Source: Clostridia bacterium
Lineage (GTDB): Bacteria > Bacillota_A > Clostridia > Christensenellales > Aristaeellaceae
Length of the DNA: 33,619 nt
Direction of reading: 5' to 3'
Assembly (NCBI GenBank): GCA_017518705.1
Contig: JAFWUC010000062.1
Coordinates: 1-33,619 of the forward strand
Shown here: positions 1-8,494 of the stretch, one piece after another
Layout of the letters: every line of letters starts with the position of its first letter
Numbering within the stretch: the stretch's first letter is position 1
Translations under genes and position numbers: made by a program
Notes under the pieces: generated by a model
Told to the model about the DNA's origin: nothing
What the model saw: the letters and a program-made list of their open reading frames with translations, nothing else
The model's database searches: none

Positions 1-623
1 CGGAAACGCCTGTCCTCCGCTTCCCCCGCATAGAACTCTGCCGGGGTGTCCATATCCTCAAGAGCAACCGTGTTATTTCCATTGTCGGTCTGCGCGATCC
101 ATTGCGTTTCACTGTATCTCTCCCGGTAGTCGTTCTGTAAAGCGAGCCCTTCATCGAACCACGTCGGTATTTTTCCCTGAGCTTTGGCTGTGAGACGTGC
201 GCGCAATTCTGCGTGTGAGATCTCGTGTGCCAGAATGTCCAGCTCTAGATATTCGTTTGACACACAGATATAGTGCTTTTCAGAAGGGAAGGAAATGGTG
301 ACAGCAGCATGGTCTTCGCCAAGCTTTCTGGTCAGCCGTTCATCATCACAGATTATAAAAACCGTCTCGTCCCAAAAGCGCAAGTCCCCGAAAAATGTCC
401 TGACACGATCCTTAGCCTGTTCGATCAAGTCAAGTATTTCCTGATGATCCCGCGCATTGTTTTTATTGATGTAAACATGACCGGCGATCTCCGTGAAAGC
501 AGGTCTGTAAGGAACGGTCATCAGATAACCGTACTGACTGAATTGAAAGAAATACACAGTAACTGCCATAAACAAAAGTATAGCAGTGATGATCAGATAG
601 GCCTTTCTTTTCTTTCCTGCCAC
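1..623 (-). CDS. Membrane-anchored zinc metallopeptidase, gluzincin type (partial, 3' end outside window)
   Basis: Open frame of 207 codons running off the left edge, read from a GTG at 623. An AAGGAG lies 8 nt upstream of the GTG and decides the start. Residues 9-26 form one hydrophobic segment after a basic KKRK start, so the protein is probably anchored with its catalytic part outside the cell. HEISH at 133-137 is the HExxH zinc motif. The following WFDEG supplies Glu158, 21 residues later, as the likely third ligand, which is the gluzincin (peptidase MA-like) arrangement. The C-terminus is missing, so total length is unknown. Base composition is clearly more AT-rich than the genes to the right. 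Substrate cannot be inferred. Confidence 0.8.
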   Translation of the reverse strand, partial: MAGKKRKAYLIITAILLFMAVTVYFFQFSQYGYLMTVPYRPAFTEIAGHVYINKNNARDHQEILDLIEQAKDRVRTFFGDLRFWDETVFIICDDERLTRKLGEDHAAVTISFPSEKHYICVSNEYLELDILAHEISHAELRARLTAKAQGKIPTWFDEGLALQNDYRERYSETQWIAQTDNGNNTVALEDMDTPAEFYAGEAEDRRF

Positions 624-932
624 TTCTCAATCTCCTTAAATCCCGAATTATCCCTTTCTTCTTTATTCGTACAGCGAAACTACAGTTACAGTCCGAAATG
701 ACAACGAAACGAGAGTCTCAGTCTCTCAAAAACCCTCGAATGACAACGAAACGAGAGTCTCAGTCTCTCAAAAACCCTCGAATGACAACAAAACGAGAGT
801 CTCAATCTCCGATTTTAGTCCTCGATAGCGAAACGAGAGTTACAGCAGTGGATTTCTTCGTTTTTGCCCTTTCGCTCTGTGGAAACTTATCCACGCTCTT
901 ACTGATGGCAAAATCCTTCAAATGCCCATATT
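624..932. other. AT-richer intergenic region upstream of the peptidase gene
   Basis: 309 bases between the peptidase start and the end of the RNA methyltransferase gene. It contains the peptidase ribosome binding site, a 42-bp tandem repeat (698-812) with degenerate flanking copies, and at 879-895 a short inverted repeat (GTGGA/TCCAC) that includes a DnaA-box-like TTATCCACG. I see no convincing terminator for the methyltransferase gene and no convincing consensus promoter for the peptidase. Confidence 0.6.
698..812. repeat. 42-bp tandem repeat, 2.7 copies
   Basis: Unit 1 is 698-739 and unit 2 is 740-781, apparently identical. Unit 3 begins at 782 and diverges after about 30 bases. Degenerate copies of the core CGAAACGAGAGT extend to both sides (around 674-692 and 828-845), so about five core copies are visible. 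Each unit holds a GAGAG...CTCTC inverted repeat that could form a small hairpin. The unit length is a multiple of three, so the plus strand stays open (repeated MTTKRESQSLKNPR), but there is no sign that it is translated. Confidence 0.85.
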
Positions 933-2225
933 TCAGGCCTTTTCGGAACCTCTGTTATATTTCCTTGACATCAATACTACCGTCTCGACATGCCCCGTGC
1001 CGGGGAACATGTCGGCGGGAGTGACGGAATCGATGGAATATACCTCTTTGAGCTTTTTCAGGTCCCGCGCCAGGGTCGCGGGGTCGCAGGATACGTAGGA
1101 CAGGCGCGGCGCGGGGTGGGAGACGAGGGCGGAAAGCACCTTTTCGTCCAGGCCTCGGCGGGGCGGGTCCACTATCACACGGTCGAAAGCGCGGGTCTTA
1201 AGCAGGGGCGGATACATCAGGGCGGCGTTTCCGGCGATGAACTCGGCGGAAACGCCGTTTATGCGCGCGTTCTCCCGGGCGTTTATTACCGCTTCCGGCA
1301 CGATCTCGATGCCGGTGACCCGGGCGCCCTGTTTGGCCGCGCTCAGGCTTATGGTGCCCGCGCCGCAGTAAATGTCGCACACCTTTTCGCCTGGAACAAG
1401 GCCGGCGAGCGCCAGGCGGTACACGTTTTCCGCCTGCAGGCGGTTGATCTGGAAAAACGCCTGGGGAGCCATGCGGAAATCAAGCCCGTTTAAGCGGTCG
1501 GTCAGGTATTTTTCACCGCAGACGTGGGTCACCTGCCCGTCCAGCGCGTGGGCGGGGCGGGGGTTCAGCCGGCAGATAAAGCAGGAGGTCACGCTGTCCA
1601 GCGCGTCAAACGCGGCCCTGCACAGCTTTTCCGCCGCGGAGGAGGGGATGTTCACGCACACGACCAGCATAAGTTCGCCCCTGTGGTTTTCCCTGAGCAC
1701 GACGCCCGCGGCGTTTGCCCTGACCGCCGGGGGCTTCACGAACGCCCAGGCGCGGTTCATGTTTTCGCTTATCTGGAGACAGCGGTCTATGTCGGTCACA
1801 TGCTTTTCGCCTTCCCTGCGGAAGCCTGCCCGACCGTTTTCAACGGCGAACTCCGCCTTGTTGCGGTAGCCTTCCGTGAGGGGAGAGGGGAGGCAGGGGT
1901 CTATCGTTTCGAGCCCCAGCCCGCCTATGCGGTTCAGAGCGGCGAGCACGTTCTGCCTTTTCAGCTCCAGCGTATGGGCGTACTCCGCGTGCAGGCAGGC
2001 GCAGCCCCCGCAGGAGGCGTAATACGGACAGGCGGGCGCATGCCGAAAGGGGGATGCCGTGAGCACCCCCCGATTTTCCGCTATGATGTAGGTCGGTTTT
2101 TCCTGTTTTACGGCGATGTCCACCGTTTCGCCGGGCAGGGCGTCCGGCACGAACACCGCTTTGCCATCCAGCCGCCCCACGCCTTTGAATTCGTTTGTTA
2201 CGCCGGTTATCTGTATTTCAGGCAT
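933..2225 (-). CDS. rlmD: 23S rRNA (uracil-C5)-methyltransferase, RlmD/RlmCD (RumA) family
   Basis: 430 residues, normal for the TrmA/RumA family. An N-terminal TRAM RNA-binding domain (about 1-60) is followed by the iron-sulphur cysteines in CPYYASCGGC (about 66-75) and a Rossmann methyltransferase domain with the SAM motif DIYCGAGTISL. The catalytic cysteine lies in SYVSCDPATLARDL. The family makes 5-methyluridine in 23S rRNA using S-adenosylmethionine. Which uridine is modified cannot be told from sequence, so the symbol is by family. The ATG overlaps the pfkA stop codon as TAATG and has only a weak ribosome binding site, so translation is probably coupled to pfkA. Confidence 0.88.
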   Translation of the reverse strand: MPEIQITGVTNEFKGVGRLDGKAVFVPDALPGETVDIAVKQEKPTYIIAENRGVLTASPFRHAPACPYYASCGGCACLHAEYAHTLELKRQNVLAALNRIGGLGLETIDPCLPSPLTEGYRNKAEFAVENGRAGFRREGEKHVTDIDRCLQISENMNRAWAFVKPPAVRANAAGVVLRENHRGELMLVVCVNIPSSAAEKLCRAAFDALDSVTSCFICRLNPRPAHALDGQVTHVCGEKYLTDRLNGLDFRMAPQAFFQINRLQAENVYRLALAGLVPGEKVCDIYCGAGTISLSAAKQGARVTGIEIVPEAVINARENARINGVSAEFIAGNAALMYPPLLKTRAFDRVIVDPPRRGLDEKVLSALVSHPAPRLSYVSCDPATLARDLKKLKEVYSIDSVTPADMFPGTGHVETVVLMSRKYNRGSEKA

Positions 2226-3280
2226 TACTTTTTGATGTAGCCGGTCACTCCCACCAGCTCGAACAGGTCGGGATCGAAGGTAGAGCCCTTCATGCAGTCC
2301 TCGATGGGCACGTCTATAAGGTCGCTGCCCCTTACGCCGACCGCCCTGCCGCCGATGTCCTGGCTGAGCAGTTTGACCGCGTAAGCGCCCGTGCGGGTGG
2401 CGAGGATACGGTCGTTGGCGGTGGGGGAGCCGCCCCTCTGGGTGTAGCCCAGCACGGTGGCGCGGGTCTCGTGGCCGGACACTTCCTCGATTATCTCCGC
2501 CAGCTGGTCGGAGAGTATCCTTTCGCCGAATATGTGCAGTTTGGGATATTTGGCTTCAAGTTCTTCCAGGCTTTCCACCATGGAGCGGCTGGCGCCCTCG
2601 GCGAACACAAGTATCATGGAGCGCTGGCCGGAGATCACGCCGCGGTGCACCATATCGCCCAGTTTTTCCACGCTCCACTTGACCTCGGGGATTATCGCCG
2701 CCTCGGCGCCGCAGGCAAGCGCGGTGTACAACGCCAGATCGCCGCAGTCGCGGCCCATTACGGTGACTATGGAGGCGCGCTCGTGGGCGTCGCCGGTGTC
2801 GCGGATGCGGTTGACGGCTTCCACGGCGGTGTTGAGCGCGGTGTCGAAACCTATGGTAAAGTCGGTATACGCCAGGTCGTTGTCTATGGTGGCGGGCACG
2901 CCTATGGTGGGCAGCCCCAGGGCGTTCAACGCCTCGGCGCCCTTGAAGGTGCCGTTGCCGCCTATGCACACCATGCCTTCGATATCCAGCGCCCGGGCGT
3001 TCCTGACAGCCTGCTTCTGCACTTCGAGCTTGTGGAAGTCCAGGCAGCGGGCGGTCATGAGCCCCGTGCCGCCTTTGTGGATGATGCCGGACACGCTGCG
3101 GGCGTTCATTTCGATGTAGTCGTCGCTGGTGGACAGCGAACGCATGAGCATGCCGTTGTAGCCGCGCTTGAAGCCGACCACGCTCATGCCGTTCATAAGC
3201 GCGGTCCTGACTACCGCTCTGATGGCGGCATTCATGCCTGGCGCGTCTCCGCCGCTGGTCAAAACGCCTATACGCTTCAT
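2225..3280 (-). CDS. pfkA: 6-phosphofructokinase
   Basis: 351 residues against about 320 for E. coli PfkA, with a C-terminal extension. It phosphorylates fructose 6-phosphate to the 1,6-bisphosphate, the committed step of glycolysis. Visible motifs are LTSGGDAPGMN (8-18), GGNGT (107-111), PATIDND (129-135, with the catalytic Asp133), VMGRDCGD and the ETRATVLGYTQRGGSP substrate region. Gly110 fits an ATP-dependent enzyme, since PPi-dependent enzymes have Asp there. However, the usual GGDGS aspartate is Asn109, and Ala130 replaces the Gly (ATP type) or Lys (PPi type). GGGGAG sits about 10 nt before the ATG. First gene of a two-gene operon with rlmD. Confidence 0.9.
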   Translation of the reverse strand: MKRIGVLTSGGDAPGMNAAIRAVVRTALMNGMSVVGFKRGYNGMLMRSLSTSDDYIEMNARSVSGIIHKGGTGLMTARCLDFHKLEVQKQAVRNARALDIEGMVCIGGNGTFKGAEALNALGLPTIGVPATIDNDLAYTDFTIGFDTALNTAVEAVNRIRDTGDAHERASIVTVMGRDCGDLALYTALACGAEAAIIPEVKWSVEKLGDMVHRGVISGQRSMILVFAEGASRSMVESLEELEAKYPKLHIFGERILSDQLAEIIEEVSGHETRATVLGYTQRGGSPTANDRILATRTGAYAVKLLSQDIGGRAVGVRGSDLIDVPIEDCMKGSTFDPDLFELVGVTGYIKK

Positions 3281-3314
3281 AATAAAAACACTCCCCGAAT
3301 TTATTCCGGGAAGT

Positions 3315-3343
3315 ATTATACGCTAATTTAACATGGATTTCAA
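3315..3343 (-). promoter_or_regulatory. SigA-type promoter for pfkA-rlmD
   Basis: On the minus strand, TTGAAA (3338-3343), a 17-bp spacer and a perfect TATAAT (3315-3320). Predicted start of transcription is near 3308, giving a leader of about 28 nt. Confidence 0.8.
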
Positions 3344-3378
3344 GAGAAAACAGACGCGGACGGCGCGCATTTGCCGGG

Positions 3379-4944
3379 CTATTTCAGATACTCCTGCGCG
3401 GAGCGGATGCCGTCCACGGCGGCGGAGGTGATGCCTCCCGCGTAACCTGCGCCTTCACCCACGGGATACACGCCCCTGACGCCGCTTTGCAGCGTGACCG
3501 GGTCGCGCAGTATCCTGACGGGGGAACTGGAGCGGGTCTCGACGCCCGTCAGGCACGCGCCGGGGGCGGCAAAGCCCTTTATCCTGCGCTCGAATTCGGT
3601 GATGCCGAACTTAAGATTGTTAAGCGCGTACCCGGGCAGGCACCTGCCCAGGTCCGTCCAGTTCACTCCGGGGCGGTAGGAGGGCATTACGTCCCCCGCG
3701 CCCTTTGACGGCACGCCGTTTAGGAAGTCGCCCACCTTCTGGCAGGGCGCCCTGTATGCGCCGCCCGCCTCGTACGCCGCCTTTTCCCAAAATCGCTGGA
3801 ACTCCATGCCCGCCAGCACGCCCGCGCTTTCGGGAAAGTCTTCGGGGCGGACGTCGGTGAGCAGGGCGGAGTTGCAGTTGACGCCGTCGCGGGCGAACAC
3901 GCTCATGCCGTTGGTGACCACGCCGCCCTCCTCGGACGCGGAAGCGATCACCTGCCCGCCGGGACACATGCAGAAAGTGTACACTCCCCTGCCGTCGGGG
4001 CAGCGGGCGGAAAGCTTGTAGTCCGCCCTGCCCAGGGCGGGGTGGCCGGCAAAACGCCCGTACTGGGCGCGGTCGAGCCACGCCTGGGAGTGTTCGATGC
4101 GCGCGCCAACGGAAAAGGGCTTGCGCGTCATGGGCACACCCAGCCTGTTCAGCATCTCGAAGCTGTCGCGGGCGGAGTGACCCAGGCACAGGAATACCGC
4201 TTCGGTCTCTATGTCGCCCTTGTCGGTGCTCACGCCGACCAGGCGCCCGTCCTCGATGATAAGCCCCGTCAGGCGCGTCTCAAAGCGCACTTCGCCGCCC
4301 AGGCGGATTATCTCCTGCCGTATGCCTTTTACGGCTCCGGTCAGGCGGTCGGTGCCCACGTGGGGCTTGGCTTCGTAAAGTATCTCTTCGGGCGCGCCGA
4401 AGCGGTGCAGGGTGGAAAGAACATGGCTTATGCGCGGGTCTTTTATGCCGGTAGTGAGCTTGCCGTCGGAAAACGTGCCCGCGCCGCCCTCGCCGAAAAG
4501 CACGTTGGAGGCGGGATCGAGCCTGCCGCCGGCAAAGAAGCTTTCCACGTCTTTTTTCCGGTCCTCGACCCGCTTTCCCCGCTCCAGCACTATGGGATCG
4601 AGGCCCCGCATGGCCAGCGTGAGGGCGCAGAACAGCCCCGCGGGTCCCAGCCCCACCACCACGGGCGGGTGCGGGGGAGGGGAGGAAACGGGCTTTTCCG
4701 TCCAGGCTTCCCGTTTGGGAGCCGGATCGAAACCCCGGGGCAGGGGCGTGTCTTTTCTGAGCTCCGCGTCCATGGTCACCAGCAGGCGGATGTCGCTTTT
4801 GCTGCGGGCATCCACGCTTTTTTTGACGATCCTTGCGGATATTATTTTGTTTTCGGGCAGTCTGAGCGCTTTTGCGGCGAGGGCGGTCAGCGGGCGCAGC
4901 GCCTCGTCGGGGGTGAGCTTCAGCTGCAAAACGCGCACGGTCAC
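3379..4944 (-). CDS. NAD(P)/FAD-dependent oxidoreductase (COG2509-like)
   Basis: About 521 residues from the GTG at 4944. I chose this start because GTGA overlaps the stop of the upstream flavoprotein by 4 bp. The longer in-frame start at 5064 would lie inside that gene. An N-terminal domain of about 95 residues is followed by the FAD dinucleotide-binding motif VVVGLGPAGLFCALTLA, then NVLFGEGGAGTFSDGKL and VGTDRLTG, and a C-terminal GEGAGYAGGITSAAVDG that closes the FAD site. This matches a widespread family of uncharacterised FAD-dependent dehydrogenases. The substrate is unknown. Last gene of the helD operon. Confidence 0.8.
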   Translation of the reverse strand: MTVRVLQLKLTPDEALRPLTALAAKALRLPENKIISARIVKKSVDARSKSDIRLLVTMDAELRKDTPLPRGFDPAPKREAWTEKPVSSPPPHPPVVVGLGPAGLFCALTLAMRGLDPIVLERGKRVEDRKKDVESFFAGGRLDPASNVLFGEGGAGTFSDGKLTTGIKDPRISHVLSTLHRFGAPEEILYEAKPHVGTDRLTGAVKGIRQEIIRLGGEVRFETRLTGLIIEDGRLVGVSTDKGDIETEAVFLCLGHSARDSFEMLNRLGVPMTRKPFSVGARIEHSQAWLDRAQYGRFAGHPALGRADYKLSARCPDGRGVYTFCMCPGGQVIASASEEGGVVTNGMSVFARDGVNCNSALLTDVRPEDFPESAGVLAGMEFQRFWEKAAYEAGGAYRAPCQKVGDFLNGVPSKGAGDVMPSYRPGVNWTDLGRCLPGYALNNLKFGITEFERRIKGFAAPGACLTGVETRSSSPVRILRDPVTLQSGVRGVYPVGEGAGYAGGITSAAVDGIRSAQEYLK

Positions 4945-6149
4945 AGGCTGTCTGCCGCCTCCCTTCCTGCCAGAGACCCGCTCGCCCACGCCCAGGTCAG
5001 GTTGTGTCCGCCGCAGTATCCGGTCACGTCCAGCGCTTCGCCGCAGGCATACAGACCCGGGCACAGCCGGCTTTCCAGCGTTTCGGGGCGGAATTCGTCC
5101 GTGCTTAGCCCGCCTTCCATGACCTGTGCGTCGGCAAAGCTGCCCGTGTCCGTCACGGGGATGTCCCAGGCGTTCAGGGCGGCGTGCAGGCGCAGTATGT
5201 CTTTTTCGGAAAGTTCGCAGGCGGGCGTGTCGGGGCTTAACTGCGCCCGGCGGATGGCGTTCTGGGCGATAAAGCGGTTAAGTTCACCGGTAAATACGTC
5301 ACTTAGCGCGCGCCGGCTGAAGCGGGCAAGGCGCGCCTTCAGTTCGTCCAGCGGCCTTAAAGCGCCGGGGCACAGGCGCAGCACGAGCTTTTCGCCCATG
5401 AGCAGCCGCTGTTTCGCGCCCAAGGAGAGCTGCATTATCGCGATGCCGCTTATGCCGTCGTCCCGGAAGATGGCCTCGCCTTCCTCACAGGCAACGGGCG
5501 TATCGCCGGAAAGCAGGGTAAAGCGCCCCTTAAGGCGTATGCCCTTAAGCCCTGCCACGTTTTTTTTACCGCACACCAGGTGGGTGAGGGCGGGCAGGGG
5601 CGTGTTCACGTGATGCCCCAGCTTTTCCAGCATGCGGAAGGAGGCGTTTTCGCCCAGCCCCTTGCCGGCGCTTCCCCCGCTGGCCAGTATGACCCTGCGG
5701 GCGGAATATTCGCCTTCTGGAACTATCACGGCAAAGCCGCCGCTGCGAGGCGCGATGCTTTTGACGGGGCAGTCGCAGACGAGCTTCACGCCGCGCTCGC
5801 CAAGCGCCAGCCTGAGCGCGTCGAGCACGCCGGAAGCCTGGAAGGAGGCGGGGTAGCCCCTGCCTTCGCCGTCAAACACCGTGTCTATGCCCAGAGATTC
5901 AAAAAAGCGGGCGGGATCGAACTTCTCCAGCGCTTCAGACGCGAAAGCCCCGCCCGAAGGGTAGCTTTCGGGCGAGGTGTTCCGGTTTATTAAGTTGCAT
6001 CTGCCGTTGCCGGTGGCCAGCAGCTTTTTGCCGCAGCGGGGCAGGGCTTCCAGCAGGGTCACGTCCGCGTCCGGGCGCGCGGTTTTGGCGCTTATGGCCG
6101 CGGTCATGCCGGAGGCGCCCCCGCCGATAACGAGTATCTGCGTCCTCAA
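4941..6149 (-). CDS. HI0933-like NAD(P)/FAD-dependent oxidoreductase (YhiN family)
   Basis: About 402 residues from a TTG at 6149, which overlaps the helicase stop as TTGA. The open frame extends upstream inside the helicase gene, but the family's conserved start (LVIGGGASGMTAAI) begins only a few codons after this TTG, and the resulting length is the usual one. An AAGGAG about 13 nt upstream is a rather distant ribosome binding site. Family motifs are KKLLATGNGRCNLIN, FQASGVLDALRLAL, LASGGSAGKGLG and the C-terminal GEALDVTGYCGGHNLTWAW FAD-closing segment. Biochemical role is unknown across the family. Neighbouring overlaps imply translational coupling of three genes. Confidence 0.82.
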   Translation of the reverse strand: MRTQILVIGGGASGMTAAISAKTARPDADVTLLEALPRCGKKLLATGNGRCNLINRNTSPESYPSGGAFASEALEKFDPARFFESLGIDTVFDGEGRGYPASFQASGVLDALRLALGERGVKLVCDCPVKSIAPRSGGFAVIVPEGEYSARRVILASGGSAGKGLGENASFRMLEKLGHHVNTPLPALTHLVCGKKNVAGLKGIRLKGRFTLLSGDTPVACEEGEAIFRDDGISGIAIMQLSLGAKQRLLMGEKLVLRLCPGALRPLDELKARLARFSRRALSDVFTGELNRFIAQNAIRRAQLSPDTPACELSEKDILRLHAALNAWDIPVTDTGSFADAQVMEGGLSTDEFRPETLESRLCPGLYACGEALDVTGYCGGHNLTWAWASGSLAGREAADSL

Positions 6150-8284
6150 GATATTATGGCCAGCTCCTTTATCAGCGTTTCGTCCGCGCACAGGGTCAGC
6201 TGGTGAAGCGCCCTTGAGCAGGCAGTATACAGCCTGCGCCTCTCGCCGTCGGTAAGCCGGGCGGAGGGCCATGCTACCACCACCGCGTCGAATTCCAGGC
6301 CCTTCATGAGCTGGTATCCCGCCACCGCCACGTCGCCGGGGTCGGACAGTATGTCCTCGTCGCTGCCGTCCAGCAGGTGCGCGTGGGGGATGATGCGGCT
6401 CAGCCTGTCCGCCTGTTTGAGGGTGCGGGTCACCACGCACACGCTCTTGAAGCCCTTGTCCTGGCAGTCCTTGACGGCCGCGAGCACGTTTTCGTCGGTC
6501 AGGGGCAGTATTTCGGGGTTATCGCCTTCGCGCCCGAAGGCGGCCACCTGCTCCCCGTCGGGAAGTATGGCGTTGCACAGCCGGGTGATGTTGAGGGTGG
6601 AACGGTAGCAGCGGGTGAGCTTTAACATGGGCGCGCCGGGGGTCATGAAACAGGCGTTCCAGGTCTCCGGGTCCAGCTTGTGCATGCCGGGGGTGGTGCG
6701 CTGCTTGGGATCGCCCAGCAGCGTCACGTGAGCCATGGGGTAGTACAGACCCAGGGCGGCCAGCGCCACGGAGGAATAGTCCTGCGCCTCGTCCACCACC
6801 AGATGCCTTATGGTCCGCTCCGGGTTGGCAAAGCCCAGGTACAGGCTCAGGTACATGATGCCCGGGGCGTCCTCCCACCACACCACTTTGTTGCGGGCGT
6901 TTTCCGCGGCGGTCTCGCCCAGCCCGTCCGGGGCGTCGCTGAGCGCCCGGGCGTAGAGCTCGGACACCGTGACTTTGGCCAGCGTCTTGATCTCCTGCCT
7001 CAGGGGCTGCAGCCGGTGGCTCACGTTAAAGCGGGCGGCGATGTCCAGCTCCCGGCCGGAGTACTGGTTTTTCAGGCGTTCCCGGTAGCTTTCCAGCAGC
7101 GTGAACTCCCACTTTTCCAGCCGGCTTTCCAGCACGTTCTTTATGCGCTCTAGCCTCTGGGCGGGCTTCAGCTGCACGAACGCCACGCGGTACATGCGCT
7201 CCATTTCGGACTTTTCGCACAGCACGTTGCTGTCCAGTTTGAGAGTCCTGAATTCGGGACCCGTGCGTGAAAACTCCAGCGCGTAATTCCTTAATCGCTC
7301 AAGAAAATCCAGGGCGCTTTTGAACTTGACGGACACCCTGCGGGGATAGCCTTCCGGAGTGAGCAGCTTTTCGTTCTGCTCCAGCGGATGCTCGATCTTG
7401 CACTTGAGCGTCTCCGTCAGCAGCTTGTACAGGGTCAGCGAGGGCACGTTTTCCTCGCCCAGTTCCGGCAGCACCGTGGAGATGTACTCGCTGAAGGAGT
7501 TTGAGGGGGACAGGACCAGTATCTTTTCCGCCTCCAGCTTGTCGCGGTAGCGGTACATGAGATACGCGATGCGGTGCATGGCCACGGAAGTCTTGCCGCT
7601 GCCCGCGCTGCCCACCACGCTGAGCAGCTTTTCGTTGCCGAAGCGGATGGCTTTGTTCTGTTCCGCCTGGATGGTGGACACGATCTGGCGGATGTGCCGG
7701 TGGGTCGCGCCTTCGAGTATGTCAAGAAGCAGACCGTCTTCTATGCTTACGTCGGTGTTTACGTAGTACTTGAGCCGCCCTTCCTCCATGCGGTACTGGC
7801 GCTTCAGGCTCATTTCGCCGCTGATCACGCCCTGGGGGGAATCGTAGCGGGCGCGGCCGGGCATGGCGTCGTAGTACAGGCTGCACACGGGCGCGCGCCA
7901 ATCGTGCACCAGTATGTCGCCCTGGGCGCCGGTCAGGCTGTACAGCCCGATCACGATCTTGCGCTTTTCCTCTTCGTCGTCGGGCTTAAAGTCCACCCGG
8001 GCGAAAAAGGGTTCCATGAGCATTCTTTCGTAGCGGCGGGCCACGTCGTCGTTGAACGCCTTGCGGGCCAGGTATCTTTCCACCTCTCCGGAGAGCGCCT
8101 GCATGTCCTGTTCGCTCAGGGCGGTGGGCTTAAGCCGCAGGTCTTCCCATGCGTCGGACAGGAGCTGCTTTATGGAAGACAGATGCTCCCGGGCATTCTC
8201 CTTTGAGTTCTGTATGGCCTGAAGCAGCAGCGATTGTACAAGCCGGGTGTACTCCCGCTCCTGGTTAAGCTCTTTTTCGTTCAT
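6146..8284 (-). CDS. helD: HelD-type superfamily 1 helicase/ATPase (RNA polymerase recycling)
   Basis: About 712 residues. The N-terminus (1-100) is helical, probably coiled coil, followed by the HelD-specific VHDWRAPVCSLYY region (about 127-139). Walker A is GSAGSGKTS (226-234), Walker B is VVDEAQDYS, and RRLYTACSRALHQLTL forms the C-terminal UvrD-like motif. Firmicute HelD proteins bind RNA polymerase and use ATP to release stalled or spent polymerase from nucleic acid. That role is taken from the family. The start is either ATG at 8284 or GTG at 8287. Neither has a strong ribosome binding site, and I use the ATG. A good promoter lies about 40 bp upstream. Confidence 0.85.
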   Translation of the reverse strand: MNEKELNQEREYTRLVQSLLLQAIQNSKENAREHLSSIKQLLSDAWEDLRLKPTALSEQDMQALSGEVERYLARKAFNDDVARRYERMLMEPFFARVDFKPDDEEEKRKIVIGLYSLTGAQGDILVHDWRAPVCSLYYDAMPGRARYDSPQGVISGEMSLKRQYRMEEGRLKYYVNTDVSIEDGLLLDILEGATHRHIRQIVSTIQAEQNKAIRFGNEKLLSVVGSAGSGKTSVAMHRIAYLMYRYRDKLEAEKILVLSPSNSFSEYISTVLPELGEENVPSLTLYKLLTETLKCKIEHPLEQNEKLLTPEGYPRRVSVKFKSALDFLERLRNYALEFSRTGPEFRTLKLDSNVLCEKSEMERMYRVAFVQLKPAQRLERIKNVLESRLEKWEFTLLESYRERLKNQYSGRELDIAARFNVSHRLQPLRQEIKTLAKVTVSELYARALSDAPDGLGETAAENARNKVVWWEDAPGIMYLSLYLGFANPERTIRHLVVDEAQDYSSVALAALGLYYPMAHVTLLGDPKQRTTPGMHKLDPETWNACFMTPGAPMLKLTRCYRSTLNITRLCNAILPDGEQVAAFGREGDNPEILPLTDENVLAAVKDCQDKGFKSVCVVTRTLKQADRLSRIIPHAHLLDGSDEDILSDPGDVAVAGYQLMKGLEFDAVVVAWPSARLTDGERRRLYTACSRALHQLTLCADETLIKELAIIS

Positions 8285-8320
8285 CACGCGCGTTCACCGC
8301 CCCGCTAAAATGTATAGGTT

Positions 8321-8349
8321 ATTATAGCAAAAGGGGGAGGATTTGTAAA
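8321..8349 (-). promoter_or_regulatory. SigA-type promoter for the helD operon
   Basis: Minus strand TTTACA (8344-8349), 17-bp spacer, TATAAT (8321-8326). Transcription would start near 8314, about 30 nt before the helD start codon. It lies back to back with the nucleotidase promoter at 8421-8449. Confidence 0.75.
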
Positions 8350-8420
8350 GCGTGAGGCCCTTTCGCAGCGTCGTAAGGCGCTTAAAGACCGCTTCTTCGC
8401 CTAATTTTACATTAGATTCC

Positions 8421-8449
8421 TTGCTGTTTTACGAAATATAGTCTACAAT
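8421..8449 (+). promoter_or_regulatory. SigA-type promoter for the 5'-nucleotidase gene
   Basis: TTGCTG (8421-8426), 17-bp spacer, TACAAT (8444-8449). The predicted start near 8456 gives a leader of about 40 nt with a GGAGGGG ribosome binding site. Confidence 0.65.
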
Positions 8450-8494
8450 TGAGTCGGAGAATGCTCCAAAATCTATTTTCGGAGGGGAACCTAC

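Noticed and set aside
273..701. Plus-strand open frame of 142 codons at the left end
   Set aside because: It is antisense to the peptidase gene, whose minus-strand frame has a ribosome binding site, a membrane anchor and a zinc motif.
879..895. DnaA box / replication origin
   Set aside because: There is a single imperfect box inside a short inverted repeat, with no cluster and no dnaA or dnaN nearby.
698..1024. Plus-strand open frame encoding repeats of MTTKRESQSLKNPR
   Set aside because: It only reflects a 42-bp tandem repeat whose length is a multiple of three. It has no convincing ribosome binding site and runs into rlmD on the opposite strand.
4945..5064. Upstream start at 5064 for the COG2509-like flavoprotein
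   Set aside because: It would overlap the upstream gene by over 120 bp. The GTG at 4944 gives a 4-bp overlap, and the extra residues look like out-of-frame sequence.
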